Below are positions 1 to 12,570 of a stretch of 64,000 bases of DNA, one piece after another; position 1 is the stretch's first letter, and the number at the start of each line of letters is the position of its first letter. Under the pieces are notes generated by a model. That model was given only the letters and a program-made list of their open reading frames with translations, ran no database searches and was not told where the DNA came from. The stretch is from assembly GCF_902167145.1 (NCBI RefSeq), contig NC_050096.1, positions 293,706,200 through 293,770,199 of the forward strand, written 5' to 3'. Source of the stretch: Zea mays. Lineage: Eukaryota > Streptophyta > Magnoliopsida > Poales > Poaceae. Position numbers and translations under genes: made by a program.

Positions 1-768
1 AGACTCAGCCTCGGCTCCGGAAGACGACGAACTCCGCCTCACCCGATCCCATGGCTCGGACTCAACCTCGACCTCAGAGGAGCCTCCGCCTCGCTCGACC
101 TAGGGCTCGGACCGACCATGTCACAGGAGGGGCCATCATTACCCTACCCCTAGCTAGCTCAGGCTACAGGGAACAAGACTGGCGTCCCATCTGGTTCGCC
201 CCGGTAAACAAATAATGATGGCGCCCCGCGTGCTCCATGACGACGGTGGCTCTCAGCCCCTTACGGAAGCAAGGAGACGTCAGCAAGGATTCGACAGCCC
301 CGACAGCTGTCCTTCCACAGGGCTTCAGCGCCCCTTCGACGACCACGACATCACATGAACAGGGTGCCAAAACCTCTCTGACTGCCACGGCGGCATGTAC
401 TTAGGGCTCTAGCTCCTCTCTGCTAGACATGTTAGCACACTGCTACACCCCCCATTGTACACCTGGACCCTCTCCTCATGCCTATAAAAGGAAGGTCCAG
501 GGCTCTCGTACGGGAAGGTTGGCCGCGCGGGGGAACGGGTCGGCGCATAAGGCTCTCTCTCTCTCTCTCTCCCACGCGGACGCTTGTAACCCCCTACTGC
601 AAGCGCACCCGACTTGGGCGCAGGGCAACACGAAGGCCGCGGGTTTCCCCTTTGCCTGTTTTCTTCCCCCCTTCGTGCTCCGTCTCGCGTCGACCCATCT
701 GGGCTGGGACACGCGGCGACAATTCACTCATTGGTCCAGGGACCCCCCCCGGGGTCGAAACGCCGACA
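1..768 (+). repeat. 5' LTR of element A (3' portion only)
   Basis: Homologous to 11803-12570 and ends in the same GAAACGCCGACA just before the primer-binding site. The first ~110 bases are the last units of the 59-bp LTR tandem repeat. It contains a TATA box at 483-490 and a (CT)n run near 551-570. The LTR start (TGTCGGGG) is outside the window. Confidence 0.93.
483..490 (+). promoter_or_regulatory. LTR TATA box of element A (5' LTR)
   Basis: TATAAAAG about 280 bp before the LTR end. The same box is at the equivalent place in every Tat LTR of the window (12297, 40791 minus, 43115, 55441), so it is the likely Pol II core promoter, with U3/R a short distance downstream. Confidence 0.7.
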
Positions 769-770
769 GT

Positions 771-788
771 TGGCGCGCCAGGTAGGGG
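771..788 (+). other. Primer-binding site of element A
   Basis: TGGCGCGCCAGGTAGGGG lies 2 bp after the LTR end. TGG complements a tRNA CCA end, and the rest matches my memory of a plant tRNA-Arg acceptor/T-arm 3' end; the tRNA identity is an inference. The same motif follows the 5' LTRs of C and D. Confidence 0.8.
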
Positions 789-828
789 CCTGCTGCATGT
801 TGACGAACAACTTCCCGTCAAGCTCCAG

Positions 829-3800
829 ATGGGTAGTCTCCAGCAACCTTTCCAGCCCGGGACGGTGCTCCGTTTTGGGAGTCTTGAGTTCATGTCCCTC
901 GACGGCAGCTACGACATGATACTCCTTCCTCCGCCGCGTGACAGCGACAATGGCGGCCGTCAGCCCGCCCGCCGACGGCGGAATCAACGACGTCTTCCCC
1001 ACGTGGCGGAAGAACAACATTCGGGTTTGTCCCGTCACCTTCCCCACCGGCGGAGGAGGAGGCGGGGCAACCATGGCCAAGCAGGAGGCGGCACCTCGTC
1101 GGCTGTCGAGCAAGTCGACGACGCCGGCGCCCCAGCGGGGGACACGTCGGGCTTCGACCTTGCGTCTGAGACGAAGACGAGCGTCGTTTCCCCGCAACAC
1201 ACTAGCCCCAAGCAGACGAACGACGCCAGCACGCTCGCAAAGGACTTGCTAGGCGTCGCCCTCGTACCCGAGACAACGGTGCAGTCCGCCCTTGACGCGA
1301 CTTCGTCACCGCCCGTCGACCAATAGGTACCGACCGATTCCCATCTCGTGCCTCTTGGATTCAGCCTCGACCCACCAAGCGACTTCGCTTCGATGGAAGC
1401 CTTCATAGAGGCATGTACCAACCCTCCGGGGTACCATATGCGGTCGCCCTGGGACAGACTGACGGCCGTCTCGACCTATGGACCTTCGGGTTCCAAGGAA
1501 GATGACGAGCCCGACTTTTGTTGGGACTTCTCCGGGCTCGGTAACCCCAGTGCCATGCGGGACTTCATGACCGCATGCGACTACTGCCTCTCCGATTGTT
1601 CCAATGGTAGCCGCAGCTTCGGCGACGAGGACTGCGGCCCAAGTCGTGAATGTTTCCACGTCGATCTAGGGGGTCCCGGCGAAGGCAACCATCTTGGTAT
1701 GCCGGAAAACGGCGATCCCCCTAGGCCTGCGCCTCGCATTGACATCCTTCGGGAGCTAGCTGTGGTCCCAGTCCCTGCGAGGGGTCAGGACGCACAGCTC
1801 GAGCAAATCCGCGAGATGCAGGCCAGGCTCGACGAGGGAGCAGGAACACTTGAGCCGTTTCGGCGGAACATCGAGCAGGAATGGGCAGACCAAGCTCCGG
1901 CCGGAGAAGCGCGTCATCTACCCTAGGGCATCCAGCACCACATTGCCAACGACGTCAGGGCAAGGCCGCCACCGGCTTCCAGTGGGGTCGGCCAGAACCT
2001 GGCTGCAGCAGCAATACTACTCCGCGCGATGCCGGAACCATCGACCATCGAAGAGCGGCGTATCCAGGGAGAGCTCAAGAATCTCCTGGAGGATGCCACG
2101 GTCCGACGGGCCGAAAGCTCTGCCTCCCAAAGGCAGGGGTACCCCTCGGAGCATCGCGCCGCGACTTCCCGATTCATGCGGGAAGCCTCGGTCCACACCG
2201 GGCGCACGCGCAACACGGCGCCTGCGGCCCCGGGTCGCCTCAGCAACAAGCGCCACCATCGCAACCGTCGAGCCCACCTCGACGAGAGGGTGCGCCGAGG
2301 CTACCACCCCAGGCATTCAGACGGGCCATACGACGGGCGTCGTTCCCGCCCCGGTTCCGAACCCCGACTACCATCACGAAGTACTCAGGGGAGACGAGGC
2401 CGGAACTGTGGCTCACGAACTACTGACTGACCTGCCAGCTGGGTGGAACGGACGATGACAACCTCATCATCCGTAACCTCCCCCTGTTCCTCTCCGACAC
2501 CGCTCGAACCTGGCTGGAGCATCTGCCTCCGGGGCAGATCTCCAACTGGGACGACCTGGTCCAAGCCTTCGCCGGCAACTTCCAGGGCATGTACATGCGC
2601 CCTGGGAACTCCTGGGATCTCCGAAGCTGCCGCCAGCAGCCGGGAGAGTCTCTCGGGGACTACATCCGGCGATTCTCGAAGCAGCGCACCGAGCTGCCCA
2701 ACGTCACCGACTCGGATGTCATCGACGCGTTCCTCGCCGGCACCACCTGCCGCGACCTGGTGAGCAAGCTGGGTCGCAAGACCCCCACCAGGGCGAGCGA
2801 GCTGATGGACATCGCCACCAAGTTCGCCTCTGGCCAGGAGGCGGTTGAGGCCATCTTCCGAAAGGACAAGCAGCCCCAGGGCCGCCAGCCGGAAGACGTC
2901 CCTGAGGCGTCCACTTAGCGCGGTGCCAAGAAGAAGGGCAAGAAGAAGTCGCAAGCAAAACGCGCCACCGCCGACGCGGACCTTGTCGTCGCCGCTGAGT
3001 ACAAGAACCCTCGGAAGCCTCCCGGAGGCGCCAATCTCTTTGACAAGATGCTCAAGGAGTCGTGCCCCTATCATCAGGGGCCCGTCAAGCATACCCTTGA
3101 GGAGTGCGTCATGCTTCGGCGCCACTTTCACAAGGCCGGGCCACCTGCGGAAGGTGGCAGGGCCCACAACAACGACAAGAAGGAGGATCACAAGGCAGAG
3201 GAGTTCCCCGAGGTCCACGACTGCTTCATGATCTATGGTGGGCAAGTGGCGAACGCCTCGGCTCGGCACCGCAAGCAAGAGCGTCTGGAGGTCTGCTCGG
3301 TAAAGGTGGCGGCGCTAGTCTACCTAGACTGGTCCGACAAGCCCATCACCTTCGACCAGGGCGACCACCCCGACCGCGTGCCGAGCCTGGGGAAATATCC
3401 GCTCGTCGTCGACCCCGTCATCGGCAACGTCAGGCTCACCAAGGTCCTCATGGACGGAGGCAACAGCCTCAAGATCATCTACGCCGAGACCCTCGGGCTC
3501 CTGCAGATCGATCTGTCCTCGATCCGGACAGGCGCGACGCCTTTTCACGGGATCATCCCCGGAAAACGCGTCCAACCCCTCGGACAACTCGATCTGCCCG
3601 TCTGCTTCGGGACTCCCTTCAACTTCCAAAGGGAAACCCTCACGTTCGAGGTGGTCGGGTTCCGAGGAACCTACCACGCAGTACTGGGGAGGCCATGCTA
3701 CGCCAAGTTCATGGTTGTCCCCAACTACACCTACCTCAAGCTCAAGATGTCGGGCCCCAACGGGGTCATCACCGTCGGCCCCATGTACCGACACGCGTAC

Positions 3801-4013
3801 GAATGCGACGTGGAGTGCGTGGAGTACGCCGAGGCCCTCGCCGAATCTGAGGCCCTCATCGCCGACCTGGAGAGCCTCTCCAAGGAGGCGCCAGACGTGA
3901 AGCGCCATGCCGGCAACTTCGAGCCAGCAGAGACGGTTAAGTCCGTCCCTCTCGACCCCAGCAACGACGCCTCCAAGCAGATACGGATCGGCTCCGAGCT
4001 CGACCCCAAATAG
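829..4013 (+). pseudogene. gag: gag-protease of element A, broken
   Basis: Gag forms the virus-like particle and the C-terminal aspartic protease matures the polyprotein. The start ATG at 829 matches the ATG of D (43475) and C (40417). Reading is in frame 1 to about 2313, where about 65 bp present in D are missing, and then in frame 3. In-frame stops are at 1324, 1924, 2424 and 2916. Recognisable parts: the Retrotrans_gag capsid region (about 2320-2870, WDLRSCRQQPGESL), a basic KKKGKKK stretch, a zinc-knuckle-like CPYHQG...HTLEEC (about 3063-3108) and the protease active site as MDGGNSL (about 3450), where other copies read MDGGSSL. The frame ends at UAG 4011-4013, a codon shared with C and D. 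Non-functional. Confidence 0.9.
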
Positions 4014-7000
4014 GAAGTAGTGCTCGTCGACTTTCTCCGCGCGAATGCCAAAGTCTTTGCGTGGAGTCTCTCGGACATGCCTGGCATACCGAGGGATGTC
4101 GCCGAGCACTCGCTGGATATCCGAGCTGGAGCCCGACCCGTGAAGCAGCCTCTGCGCCGATTCGACGAAGAAAAGCGCAGAGCCATAGGCGAGGAGCTCC
4201 ACAAGCTGATGGCCGCAGGGTTCATCAAAGAGGTATTCCATCCCGAATGGCTTGCCAACCCTGTTCTTGTGAGAAAGAAAGGAGGGAAATGGCGGATGTG
4301 TGTAGACTACACTGGTCTAAACAAAGCATGTCCGAAGGTTCCCTACCCTCTGCCTCGCATCGATCAAATCGTGGACTCCACTGCTGGGTGCGAAACCCTG
4401 TCTTTCCTCGATGCCTACTCAGGGTATCACCAAATCAGGATGAAAGAGTCCGACCAGCTCGCGACTTCTTTCATCACACCTTTTGGCATGTACTGCTATG
4501 TTACTATGCCATTTGGTTTGAGGAATGCGGGTGCGACATACCAAAGGTGCAGGAACCACGTGTTTGGCGAACACATTGGTCGAACGGTCGAGGCTTACGT
4601 CGATGACATCGTGGTCAAGACGAGGAAAGCCTCCGACCTCCTCTCCGACCTTGAAACGACATTCCGGTGTCTCAAGGCGAAAGGCGTGAAACTCAATCCT
4701 GAGAAGTGCGTCTTCAGAGTCCCCCGAGGCATGCTCTTGGGGTTCATCGTCTCCGAGCGGGGCATCGAGGCCAACCCGGAGAAAATCGCGGCCATCACCA
4801 ACATGGGGCCCATCAAGGACTTGAAAGGCATACAGAGGATCATGGGATGCCTTGTGGCTCTGAGCCGCTTCATCTCGCGCCTCGGCGAAAGAGGCCTACC
4901 TCTGTACCGCCTCTTAAGGAAGACCGAGTGCTTCACTTGGAGACCCGAGGCCGAGGAAGCCCTCGGGAACCTAGAGGCGCTCCTTACCAGCGCGCCCATC
5001 CTGGTGCCCCCCGCTGCCGGATAAGCCCTCTTGATCTACGTCGCCACTACCACTCAGGTGGTCAGCACTGCGATCGTGGTTGAGAGACGAGAAGAAGGGC
5101 ATGCATTGCCCATCCAGAGGCCGGTCAACTTCATCAGTGAGGTACTGTCCGAGACCAAGATCCGCTACCCACAAATTCAGAAGCTGTTGTACGCAGTGAT
5201 TCTGACGCGGCGGAAGTTGCGACACTACTTCGAGTCTCATCCGGTGACTATGGTGTCATCCTTCCCCCTGGGGGAGATCATCTAGTGCCAAGAGGCCTCG
5301 AGTAGGATTGCAAAGTGGGCGGTGGAAATCATGGGCGAGACAATCTCGTTCGCCCCTCGGAAGGCCATCAAGTCCCAAGTCTTGTCGGACTTCGTGGCTG
5401 AATGGGTCGATACCCAACTTCTAACGGCTCTGATCCAACCGGAACTCTGGACCATGTTTTTTGACGGGTCGCTGATGAAAACAGGGGCAGGCGCGGGCCT
5501 GCTCTTCATCTCGCCCCTCGGGAAGCACCTCCGCTACGTGTTGCGCCTCCATTTCTCGGCGTCCAACAACGTGGCTGAGTACGAGGCTCTGGTCAACGGG
5601 TTGCGCATCGCCATCGAGCTAGGGGTCCGACGCCTCGACGCTCGCGGTGACTCATAGCTTGTCATCGACCAAGTCATGAAGAACTCCCACTGTCGCGACC
5701 CGAAGATGGAAGCCTACTGCGACGAGGTTCGGCGCCTGGAGGACAAGTTCTACGGGCTCGAGCTCATCCACATCGCCCGACGATACAACGAGACTGCGGA
5801 CGAGCTGGCTAAGATAGCCTCGGGGCGAACAACGGTTCCCCCGGACGTCTTTTCCTGAGACCTACATCAACCCTCAGTCAAGACCGACGACACGCCCGAG
5901 CCTGAGAAGGCCTCGGCCCTGCCCGAGGCACCCTCGGCTCAGCCCAAGGCACCCTCGGCCCCCGAGGGTGAGGCACTACGCGTCGAGGAAGAGCGGAATG
6001 GGGTCCCGCCTAATCGAGACTGGCAGACCCCGTACCTGCAATATCTCCACCGAGGAGAGCTGTCCCTCGACCGAGCCGAAGCTCAGCGACTGGAGCGGCG
6101 TGCCAAGTCGTTCGTCTTGCTGGGGGACGGGAAGGAGCTCTACCACCGCAGCCCCTCAGGCATCCTCCAGCGATGCATATCCATCGCCGAAGGCCAGGAG
6201 CTCTTATAAGAAATACACTCGGGGGCTTGCGATCATCACGCAGCGCCTCGAGCCCTTGTTGGAAATGCTTTCCGACAAGGTTTCTACTGGCCGACCACGG
6301 TGGCCGACGCCACTAGAATTGCCCGCACCTGCCAAGGGTGTCAATTCTACGCAAGGCAAACGCACCTACCCGCTCAGGCTCTGCAAACAATACCCATCAC
6401 CTGGTCGTTTGCTGTGTGGGGTTTGGACCTCGTCGGTCCCTTGCAGAAGGCACCCAGGGGCTACACACACCTGCTGGTCGCCATCGACAAATTCTCTAAG
6501 TGGATCGAGGTCCGACCCCTAAACAGCATCAGGTCCGAGCAGGCGGTGGCGTTCTTCACCAACATCATCCACCGCCTCAGGGTCCCGAACTCCATCATCA
6601 CCGACAACGGCACCCAGTTCACCGGCAGAAAGTTCCTGGACTTCTGCGAGGATCACCACATCCGGGTGGACTGGGCCGCCGTGGCTCACCCCCATGACGA
6701 ATTGGTAGGTAGAACGTGCCAACGGCATGATTCTGCAAGGACTCAAGCCACGGATCTACAACGACCTCAACAAGTTCGGCAAGCGATGGATGAAGGAACT
6801 CCCCTCGGTGGTCTGGAGTCTGAGGACAACGCCGAGCCGAGCCACGGGCTTCACACCGTTCTTTCTAGTCTATGGGCCGAGGCCATCTTGCCCACAGACT
6901 TAGAATACGGTTCCCCAAGGACGAGGGCGTACGACGACCAAAGCAATCGAACCAACCGAGAAGACTCACTGGACCAGCTGGAAGAGGCTCGGGACATAGC

Positions 7001-7262
7001 CTTACTACACTTGGCACGGTATCAGCAGTCCCTGCGACGCTACCACGCCCGAGGGGTTCGGTCCCGAGACCTCTAGGTGGGCGACTTGGTGCTTCGGCTG
7101 CGACAAGACGCCCGAGGGCGGCACAAGCTCACGCCTCCCTGGGAAGGGCCGTTTGTCATCGCCAAGGTTTTGAAGCCCGGGACGTACAAGCTGGCCAACA
7201 GTCAAGGCGAGGTCTACAACAATGCTTGGAACATCCGACAGCTACGTCGCTTCTACCCTTAA
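4014..7262 (+). pseudogene. pol: pol (RT, dual RNase H, integrase) of element A, broken
   Basis: In frame with the upstream UAG and without a nearby ATG. The RT covers about 4020-5000 with YVDD at 4596-4607 intact. The degraded first RNase H/connection is about 5030-5400. The archaeal-type RNase H is about 5445-5820 (FFDGS, EYEAL, RGDS). Integrase is about 6090-7262, with zinc-binding region, DLVGP and TDNGTQF. Stops: 5022 TAA, 5283 TAG, 5655 TAG (inside RNase H), 5856 TGA, 6207 TAA, 7074 TAG. A +1 insertion near 6690 and a 1-base loss near 6880 put the segment with the catalytic Glu out of frame. The C-terminal integrase tail ends at TAA 7260-7262. The UAG at 5655 is also present in D. Confidence 0.9.
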
Positions 7263-8971
7263 GATGTTTTCAAGCCGTTCATATACCTCGTTTACATATG
7301 AAGTCTAACCATCAAGGAAGGGTCAGCCTTGCCTTGGCAAAGCCCGACCCTCCCTCGGGGGATAGAAGGGGGAACCCCCTCTGCATCAAAAATTTCCTCG
7401 GAAAAGGTCTTTCTGCCAGAACGTCTTTCGTGCTTTTCGACTACTTCAAAAGTGGGATCCTAAAAACGACGGAGTACACGTAAGCAGCCAAGGCCGACCG
7501 AGCCGAGGGACTCCTACGCCTCCGGGATACGGATACCTCACTCATCACCTTCTGCGATAAGTAACTCACGCTCGGATAAGCGATTCTGTCGACCGAACAA
7601 GTCTTAATGCTCGGAAATTTTTCTGCCGAAACGATTTTTCGTGCCTTCTCGACTATGTCGATAGCAGACGAGTAAGAGTACACGTAAGCGGCAAGGCCGA
7701 CCGAGCCGAGGGACTCCTACGCCTCCAGGATATGGATACCTCACTCATCACCTTCCGTGAAAAGTAACTCTCGCTCGGACAAACAATTCTGTTACCGACA
7801 AATAAGTCCGGATACTCGAAACAAGAGGAAAAGAAATGTAGCTTTACAACGCGACGACAGTATGTTTGGGCCTCGGTGGCCGCAAAAAAACATATGCATA
7901 CTACAGGCGAACCGATCCTGCAGACTCAGACGTCGATGGAGGGGGAGCAGCAGCACCCTCGGCGTCAACTCCACCTTTGGCAAAGTCCGACCGAGCCTCG
8001 GACGGCAACACGGGCGAAGGATCTCCGCTCCGAAGGACGACGTCAGCACCACGCTCGGGCCATCACCGCCAGGGTCTCCTCCAGGAACCCGGCCCGAGCA
8101 GACGGCTCGGCCGGCCGCCCCGAAGCCTCAGCCAGCTGTCCCCCGAGGACACCAGCCCGACTCGTGGCCTCGGCAACTCGACTACGGCGCTGGTCCCGCC
8201 AGTGGACGGCCCGACCAGGCTCCGGCCGACGAAGTCTTCTTTTCGAGCCAACTCTGCCTCTGTTCATGCTGACACTGCTGCCTTCGGCCCCGGCTCACCG
8301 CAGAGCGGCCGAGGGTTCCTTTAACTAAGCAAGAGAAGCCTCGGGCGGCAAGGCCTACCGAGCCGAGGGACTCCTACGCCTCCAGGATATGGATACCTCA
8401 CTCGTCACCTTCGCACAAGGAGACTCACACTTGGTTAAGCGGTTCAGTTAGCCGACAGGCGAGTCCTAGTGCTCGAAATAAGGAAAAAACACGGCTTCAT
8501 GCCAAAAATACATACATGTTCAGGCCCCGACAGCCACAATGAACAGACACCGGCATTCAAGGTGCCATTACAAACGGAACTCCGGTTCCACCCCCGCAGG
8601 TACGAACAACCCCCCACATTGGAGGGCCTGCGGGGCGACGAAACCCCAGGTGGCTCACCGCCGCCCGCTCCGACAGCAGCGACAACGACTTCCGCTTCGG
8701 GCGGCCAAACAGTAGCAGCGATGACCTCAGGGCAGACGCTGCTGCGATAAGGCCCTCGCCCACGTCACCGCTCGAGGGGCGAGGACATGCAGAAGGCCGT
8801 AGAGTTGGAGGTCAGTCCGCGGGTGGCGCCGACTATCTCGTCGGCGGAGAAACCTCTTCCGGCTGCCTCGGTGGGAGGTAGCACCGGAAGCAGCGCCGAA
8901 GCCGCTCACGCCGGAGAGCCGGACACGCGGCAGCTGCCAGCGCCACGGACAGCGAACACCCTTCCCCCCAA

Positions 8972-9307
8972 TCACTGAGGGAAGGAGCGGGCCGCTGCCC
9001 GCGCGGAGACGGGCCCCAACTCGGCGCACTCCCCTCCCCAGCACTGATGATGAACATCCTTGAAGCTGAGGGAGGGGCAGAGGCCGCAGCACGGCTTGCT
9101 TCTCCCCACCCTTGAACTGGTGGTCACCGTCTTGGGTGACCACCGGCGAGGGGATGCAGCCGGGCTGCCTGATGAAAATCCTTGAAGCCGAACGATGGTT
9201 GAAAGGTACCAACTTCCGTGAAGTTGCGTTCCTCCAACGACAGCAAGACGAAAGCGACGCGAGTGCTCCCCATCCGGGGGCTCGGAAGGTGGAAGGACGC
9301 GATGCAT
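8972..9307 (-). CDS. Antisense ORF in spacer of element A (111 aa, unknown)
   Basis: Matches the antisense ORFs of C (32098-32448) and D (51242-52252) over about 100 residues, with shared blocks such as GGTQLHGSWYL, IVRLQGFSSGSPAA and KTVTTS. A carries a 1-base insertion before the second ATG, so the first ATG used in C and D is out of frame here; one in-frame extra Val codon is also seen. A TTTAAA box lies on the antisense strand near 9354-9362. No domain recognised. The maize element Grande also carries an antisense gene in its 3' region; equivalence is not shown. Confidence 0.3.
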   Translation of the reverse strand: MHRVLPPSEPPDGEHSRRFRLAVVGGTQLHGSWYLSTIVRLQGFSSGSPAASPRRWSPKTVTTSSRVGRSKPCCGLCPSLSFKDVHHQCWGGECAELGPVSARAAARSFPQ

Positions 9308-10251
9308 GAAGGGAGTGCAAAGACATGGTTGCCATCCAAGGGGGTCACCCTCCTTTTAAAGGCAACTCTCCCCACTTGCGTCCTCAGCCGTCGCGGACTG
9401 AGTCTTCACCAACACGCTCCAAGGTCCTCTCCCTACGACACGGGGGTTGAGTCCTATGCGTCATGCAAGCTGGCCCAGGACAGAAGGAGCCAAAACCTCC
9501 ACGCGCGGTGCGCACAACTGCCCAGCAGTTACAAGCCTTCCTCCACTATCGCCCGGACCAGCGGGTGAAAGGGCAGACCGCCATGCAGGCGGCATGCAAC
9601 CGCACCAAGGGGGCACACCCTTTGGACTTCGACGCGTTCAGCATGGAGGCCCAGGCCCACACGTCATGTAACCGACACGCCGGTTACTACGTGCAAGAAA
9701 CTGCACCGCCCCTCGCGTCAGTACCGCGCCTCCTCGACTGCGGAACCGGTGCCGTGACTCGAGGCGACCCTGCGCATGACCCAATAGTGCCAACTGAGCA
9801 CATCGGTCACGGGTCAGTCAGCCGCGGGAGAAGGCGCGACGGTCGATACGGCCAGAAATAGGCCGGCAGTAATGGCGGTGGCAGGCGGGCAGAAGCAGCA
9901 GTCAAGTCGTCAGCAAGCTCACGCCCCCTCCTGGGACAGCGAGAGAACCCTCTCCCACGGCGTAAAGATGACGCGCCCGAGTTCCGTTCCTCGAACGGCT
10001 CGCGCACGCACAACGGCTGCCCCGCGAACCACTCGTCCTATCGCATTAACTCTGCGGCAGGACAGGCGGCACCTTTGGCAGGCGAAGCAGGCGACACTTC
10101 ACCTCCGCCATGATGACCGCGTCAAAAAAGGTGCGCCACGTCATTCGATTTCGTATCCTTTTCCACTTCCTCTTTCTCTCTCTTGCCACAGGGACCGGGA
10201 AAGGGGATACTCCGAAAGGGATCATTCTGCACGAAGGAAGCGGGCCCCGAG

Positions 10252-10481
10252 CCCCCTACTGATCAGAGGTTCGAAGGCTGGCCCCTCGGAAGGGTTCAAC
10301 AGCCGCCTCAAAGCACTCGGGCTTCGCGCCCACTACTGGTCAGAGGTTCGAAGGCCAGGACCTTGGAAGGGTTCAACGGCCGCCTCAGGCCACTCGGTCT
10401 CCACGCCCACTACTGATCAGGGGTTCGTAGGCTGGCCCCCGAAGGGTTCTGACAGCCGCCTCAGAGCACGCAGAGCGAGGG
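10252..10481 (+). repeat. 76-bp tandem repeat, 3 units, spacer of element A
   Basis: Three head-to-tail units with the core CTACTGATCAGAGGTTCGAAGG followed by GGGTTCAACAGCCGCCTCA. Equivalent triplets occur in D (53180-53405) and, on the minus strand, in C (31018-31205). Confidence 0.8.
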
Positions 10482-11186
10482 ATGACCCTGGGTATGTTCG
10501 ATACATAACCAAGGCTCGGGCTACGCTCCCGAGGTACCCTAGGACATTTCCGAGACCAATGGGAACGATTTTGTAACAAAATCCCACCAGAGGGAGGCAT
10601 CGAGCCCTCGGACCCCGTCAAAAGGGGACCGGGTCCGGCGAATCACCCGCATGTACTTTTGGAGTGCGCCTCTGGGCCACTAGCCAACCCCTAACAAATG
10701 GGGCACGGGCGTCCACTCGGATTACCCGTTAGCAACTCACTGGAGACACCATGTTCGGCGCCCTCCGAGGGCAACATGGCGCTTTCCCCCCTCCTCCTTG
10801 CGGAAAGGCGACGCAGGGGCGTATGAAAAAAGCCGAGTCTGTCCTTGACCGTCCTCTCGTTCTGTGCAGAGGCTCGGGGGCTGCTCTCGCAAACCCGGCT
10901 CCGGCCGAACCGTTAACAGCGTCAACATACCGGCCCGAGAACTTGGGACTCGACTATGCACCCGGGCTACGGCCAGTTCGCATAAGGGAACAACCAGACC
11001 GGCCGAAGCATCACGAAACGCGCTAAGCCCTCGAAGGAGTCAAACCACTCCTCCGAGGCCTCGGGGGCTACACCCGGCGGGTGCGCTCACACGCACCCAC
11101 CGGAACGAAACGCAACCGAGAAAGGCCGGTCCCCTTGCAAAAAAGTGCGACAAAAGCCTCCAAGCGAGTATCAACACTCCCTTCGA

Positions 11187-11200
11187 GGCTCGGGGGCTAC
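11187..11200 (+). other. Polypurine tract of element A
   Basis: Purine-rich GGCTCGGGGGCTAC immediately before the 3' LTR. It would prime plus-strand DNA synthesis. The same sequence precedes the 3' LTRs of C and D. Confidence 0.7.
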
Positions 11201-11625
11201 TGTCGGGGACCATAATTAGGGGTACCCCCAAGACTCCTAATCTCAGCTGGTAAGCCCCATCAGCACAAAGCTACAAAGGCCTAATGGGTGCGATTAAGAT
11301 CAAGGCTCAGTCCACTCAAGGGACACGGTCTCGCCTCGCCCGAGCCCAGCCTCGGGCAAAGGCAGCCGACCCCGGAGGATTCACGTCTCGCCCGAGGGCC
11401 CCCTTAAGCAACGGACACACCTTCGGCTCGCCCGAGGCCCAGTCTTCGCAGAGAAGCAACCTTGGCTAGATCGCCACACCAACCGACCGTATCGCAGGAG
11501 CATTTAATGCAAGGATCGCCTAACACCTTATCCTGACGCGCGCTCTCCAGTCGACAGAGCCGAAGTGACCGCAGTCACTTCGCCGCTCCACTGACCGACC
11601 TGACAAGAAAATAGCGCCGCCTGCG

Positions 11626-11925
11626 TCGCCCGACCCCAGGGCTCGGACTCAGCCTCGGCTCCGGAAGACGACGAACTCCGCTTCGCCCGACCCCAGGGCT
11701 CGGACTCGGCCTCGGCTCCGGAGACGACGAACTCCGCTTCGCCCGACCCCAGGGCTCGGACTCAGCCTCGACTCCGGAAGACGACGAACTCCGCCTCGCC
11801 CGACCCCCGGGCTCGGACTCAGCCTCGGCTCCGGAAGACGACGAACTCCACCTCGCCCGACCCCAGGGCTCGGACTCAACCTCGACCTCGGAGGAGCCTC
11901 CGCCTCGCCCGACCTAGGGCTCGAA
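11626..11925 (+). repeat. ~59-bp tandem repeat in 3' LTR of element A
   Basis: About five units of CGCCCGACCCCAGGGCTCGGACTC followed by GGAAGACGACGAACTCC. The units differ by point changes, and one has lost a base. This is the same repeat that varies in copy number in the LTRs of C and D. Confidence 0.88.
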
Positions 11926-12296
11926 CCGACCACGTCACAGGAGGGGCCATCATTACCCTACCCCTAGCTAGCTCAGGCTACGGGGAACAAGACCGGCGTC
12001 CGATCTAGTTCGCCCCGGTAAACAAATAATGATGGCGCCCTGCGTGCTCCATGACGACGGCGGCTCTCAGCCCCTTACGGAAGCAAGGAGACGTCAGCAA
12101 GGATTCGACAGCCCCGACAGCTATCCTTCCACAGGGCTCCAGCGCTCCTCCGACGGCCACGACATCACATGAACAGGGTGCCAAAACCTCTCCGACTGCC
12201 ACGACGGCATGTACTTAGGGCTCTAGCTCCTCTCTGCTAGACACGTTAGCACATTGCTACACCCTCCATTGTACACCTGGACCCTCTCCTTACGGC

Positions 12297-12304
12297 TATA
12301 AAAG
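12297..12304 (+). promoter_or_regulatory. LTR TATA box of element A (3' LTR)
   Basis: TATAAAAG at the position equivalent to 483-490. Any transcript from here would read into the flanking DNA at 12571 onward. Confidence 0.65.
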
Positions 12305-12570
12305 GAAGGTCCAGGGCTCTCGTACGGGAAGGTTGGCCGCGCGGGGGAACGGGCCGGCGTCTAAGGCTCTCTCTCCCACGCGGACGCTTGTAACCCCCTA
12401 CTGCAAGCGCACCTGACCTGGGCGCAGGGCAACACAAAGGCCGCGAGTTTCCCCTTTGCCTGTTTTCTTCCCCCCTTCGTGCTCCGTCTCGCGCCGACCC
12501 ATCTGGGCTGGGACACGCGGCGACAATTCACTCGTCGGTCCAGGGACCCCCCGGGGTCGAAACGCCGACA

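Larger units (their letters stand above)
7263..11186 (+). other. Non-coding 3' spacer of element A
   Basis: About 3.9 kb between integrase and PPT, GC-rich, with no sense-strand protein conserved in frame between the three copies. It holds a dispersed ~55-bp motif (GAGCCGAGGGACTCCTACGCC...GGATACCTCACTC) three times, near 7493, 7703 and 8356; an antisense ORF (8972-9307) with a TTTAAA box; and a 76-bp tandem repeat at 10252-10481. Long 3' regions are typical of Tat elements. Confidence 0.8.
1..12570 (+). mobile_element. Element A: Ty3/Gypsy Tat-lineage LTR retrotransposon, 5' end outside window, decayed
   Basis: Order seen: partial 5' LTR (1-768), PBS, gag-protease-RT-RNase H-integrase remnants, long 3' spacer, PPT, complete 3' LTR (11201-12570). 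The retained 5' LTR and matching part of the 3' LTR differ at roughly 34 of 768 sites by my eye count (about 4%), making A the oldest Tat copy here. Assignment to Tat rests on the RT motif set (CVDYTGLNKACPK, YVDDIVVKT), a second RNase H after the RT-linked one, absence of a chromodomain and a long non-coding 3' region. The LTR start matches a family abundant in maize (flip/xilon-diguus type; exact name not certain). The 3' flanking pentamer is ACTGC, but its partner lies upstream of the window. Confidence 0.93.
11201..12570 (+). repeat. 3' LTR of element A (1,370 bp)
   Basis: Begins TGTCGGGGACCATAATTAGG and ends AACGCCGACA, with TG...CA termini. It includes the 59-bp tandem repeat (11626-11925) and a TATA box at 12297-12304. 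The next five bases, ACTGC, are the expected target duplication. Confidence 0.95.

Noticed and set aside
11201..12570. 11201-12570 as a solo LTR
   Set aside because: PPT, spacer and coding remnants of the same element lie directly upstream, and the matching 5' LTR is at 1-768.
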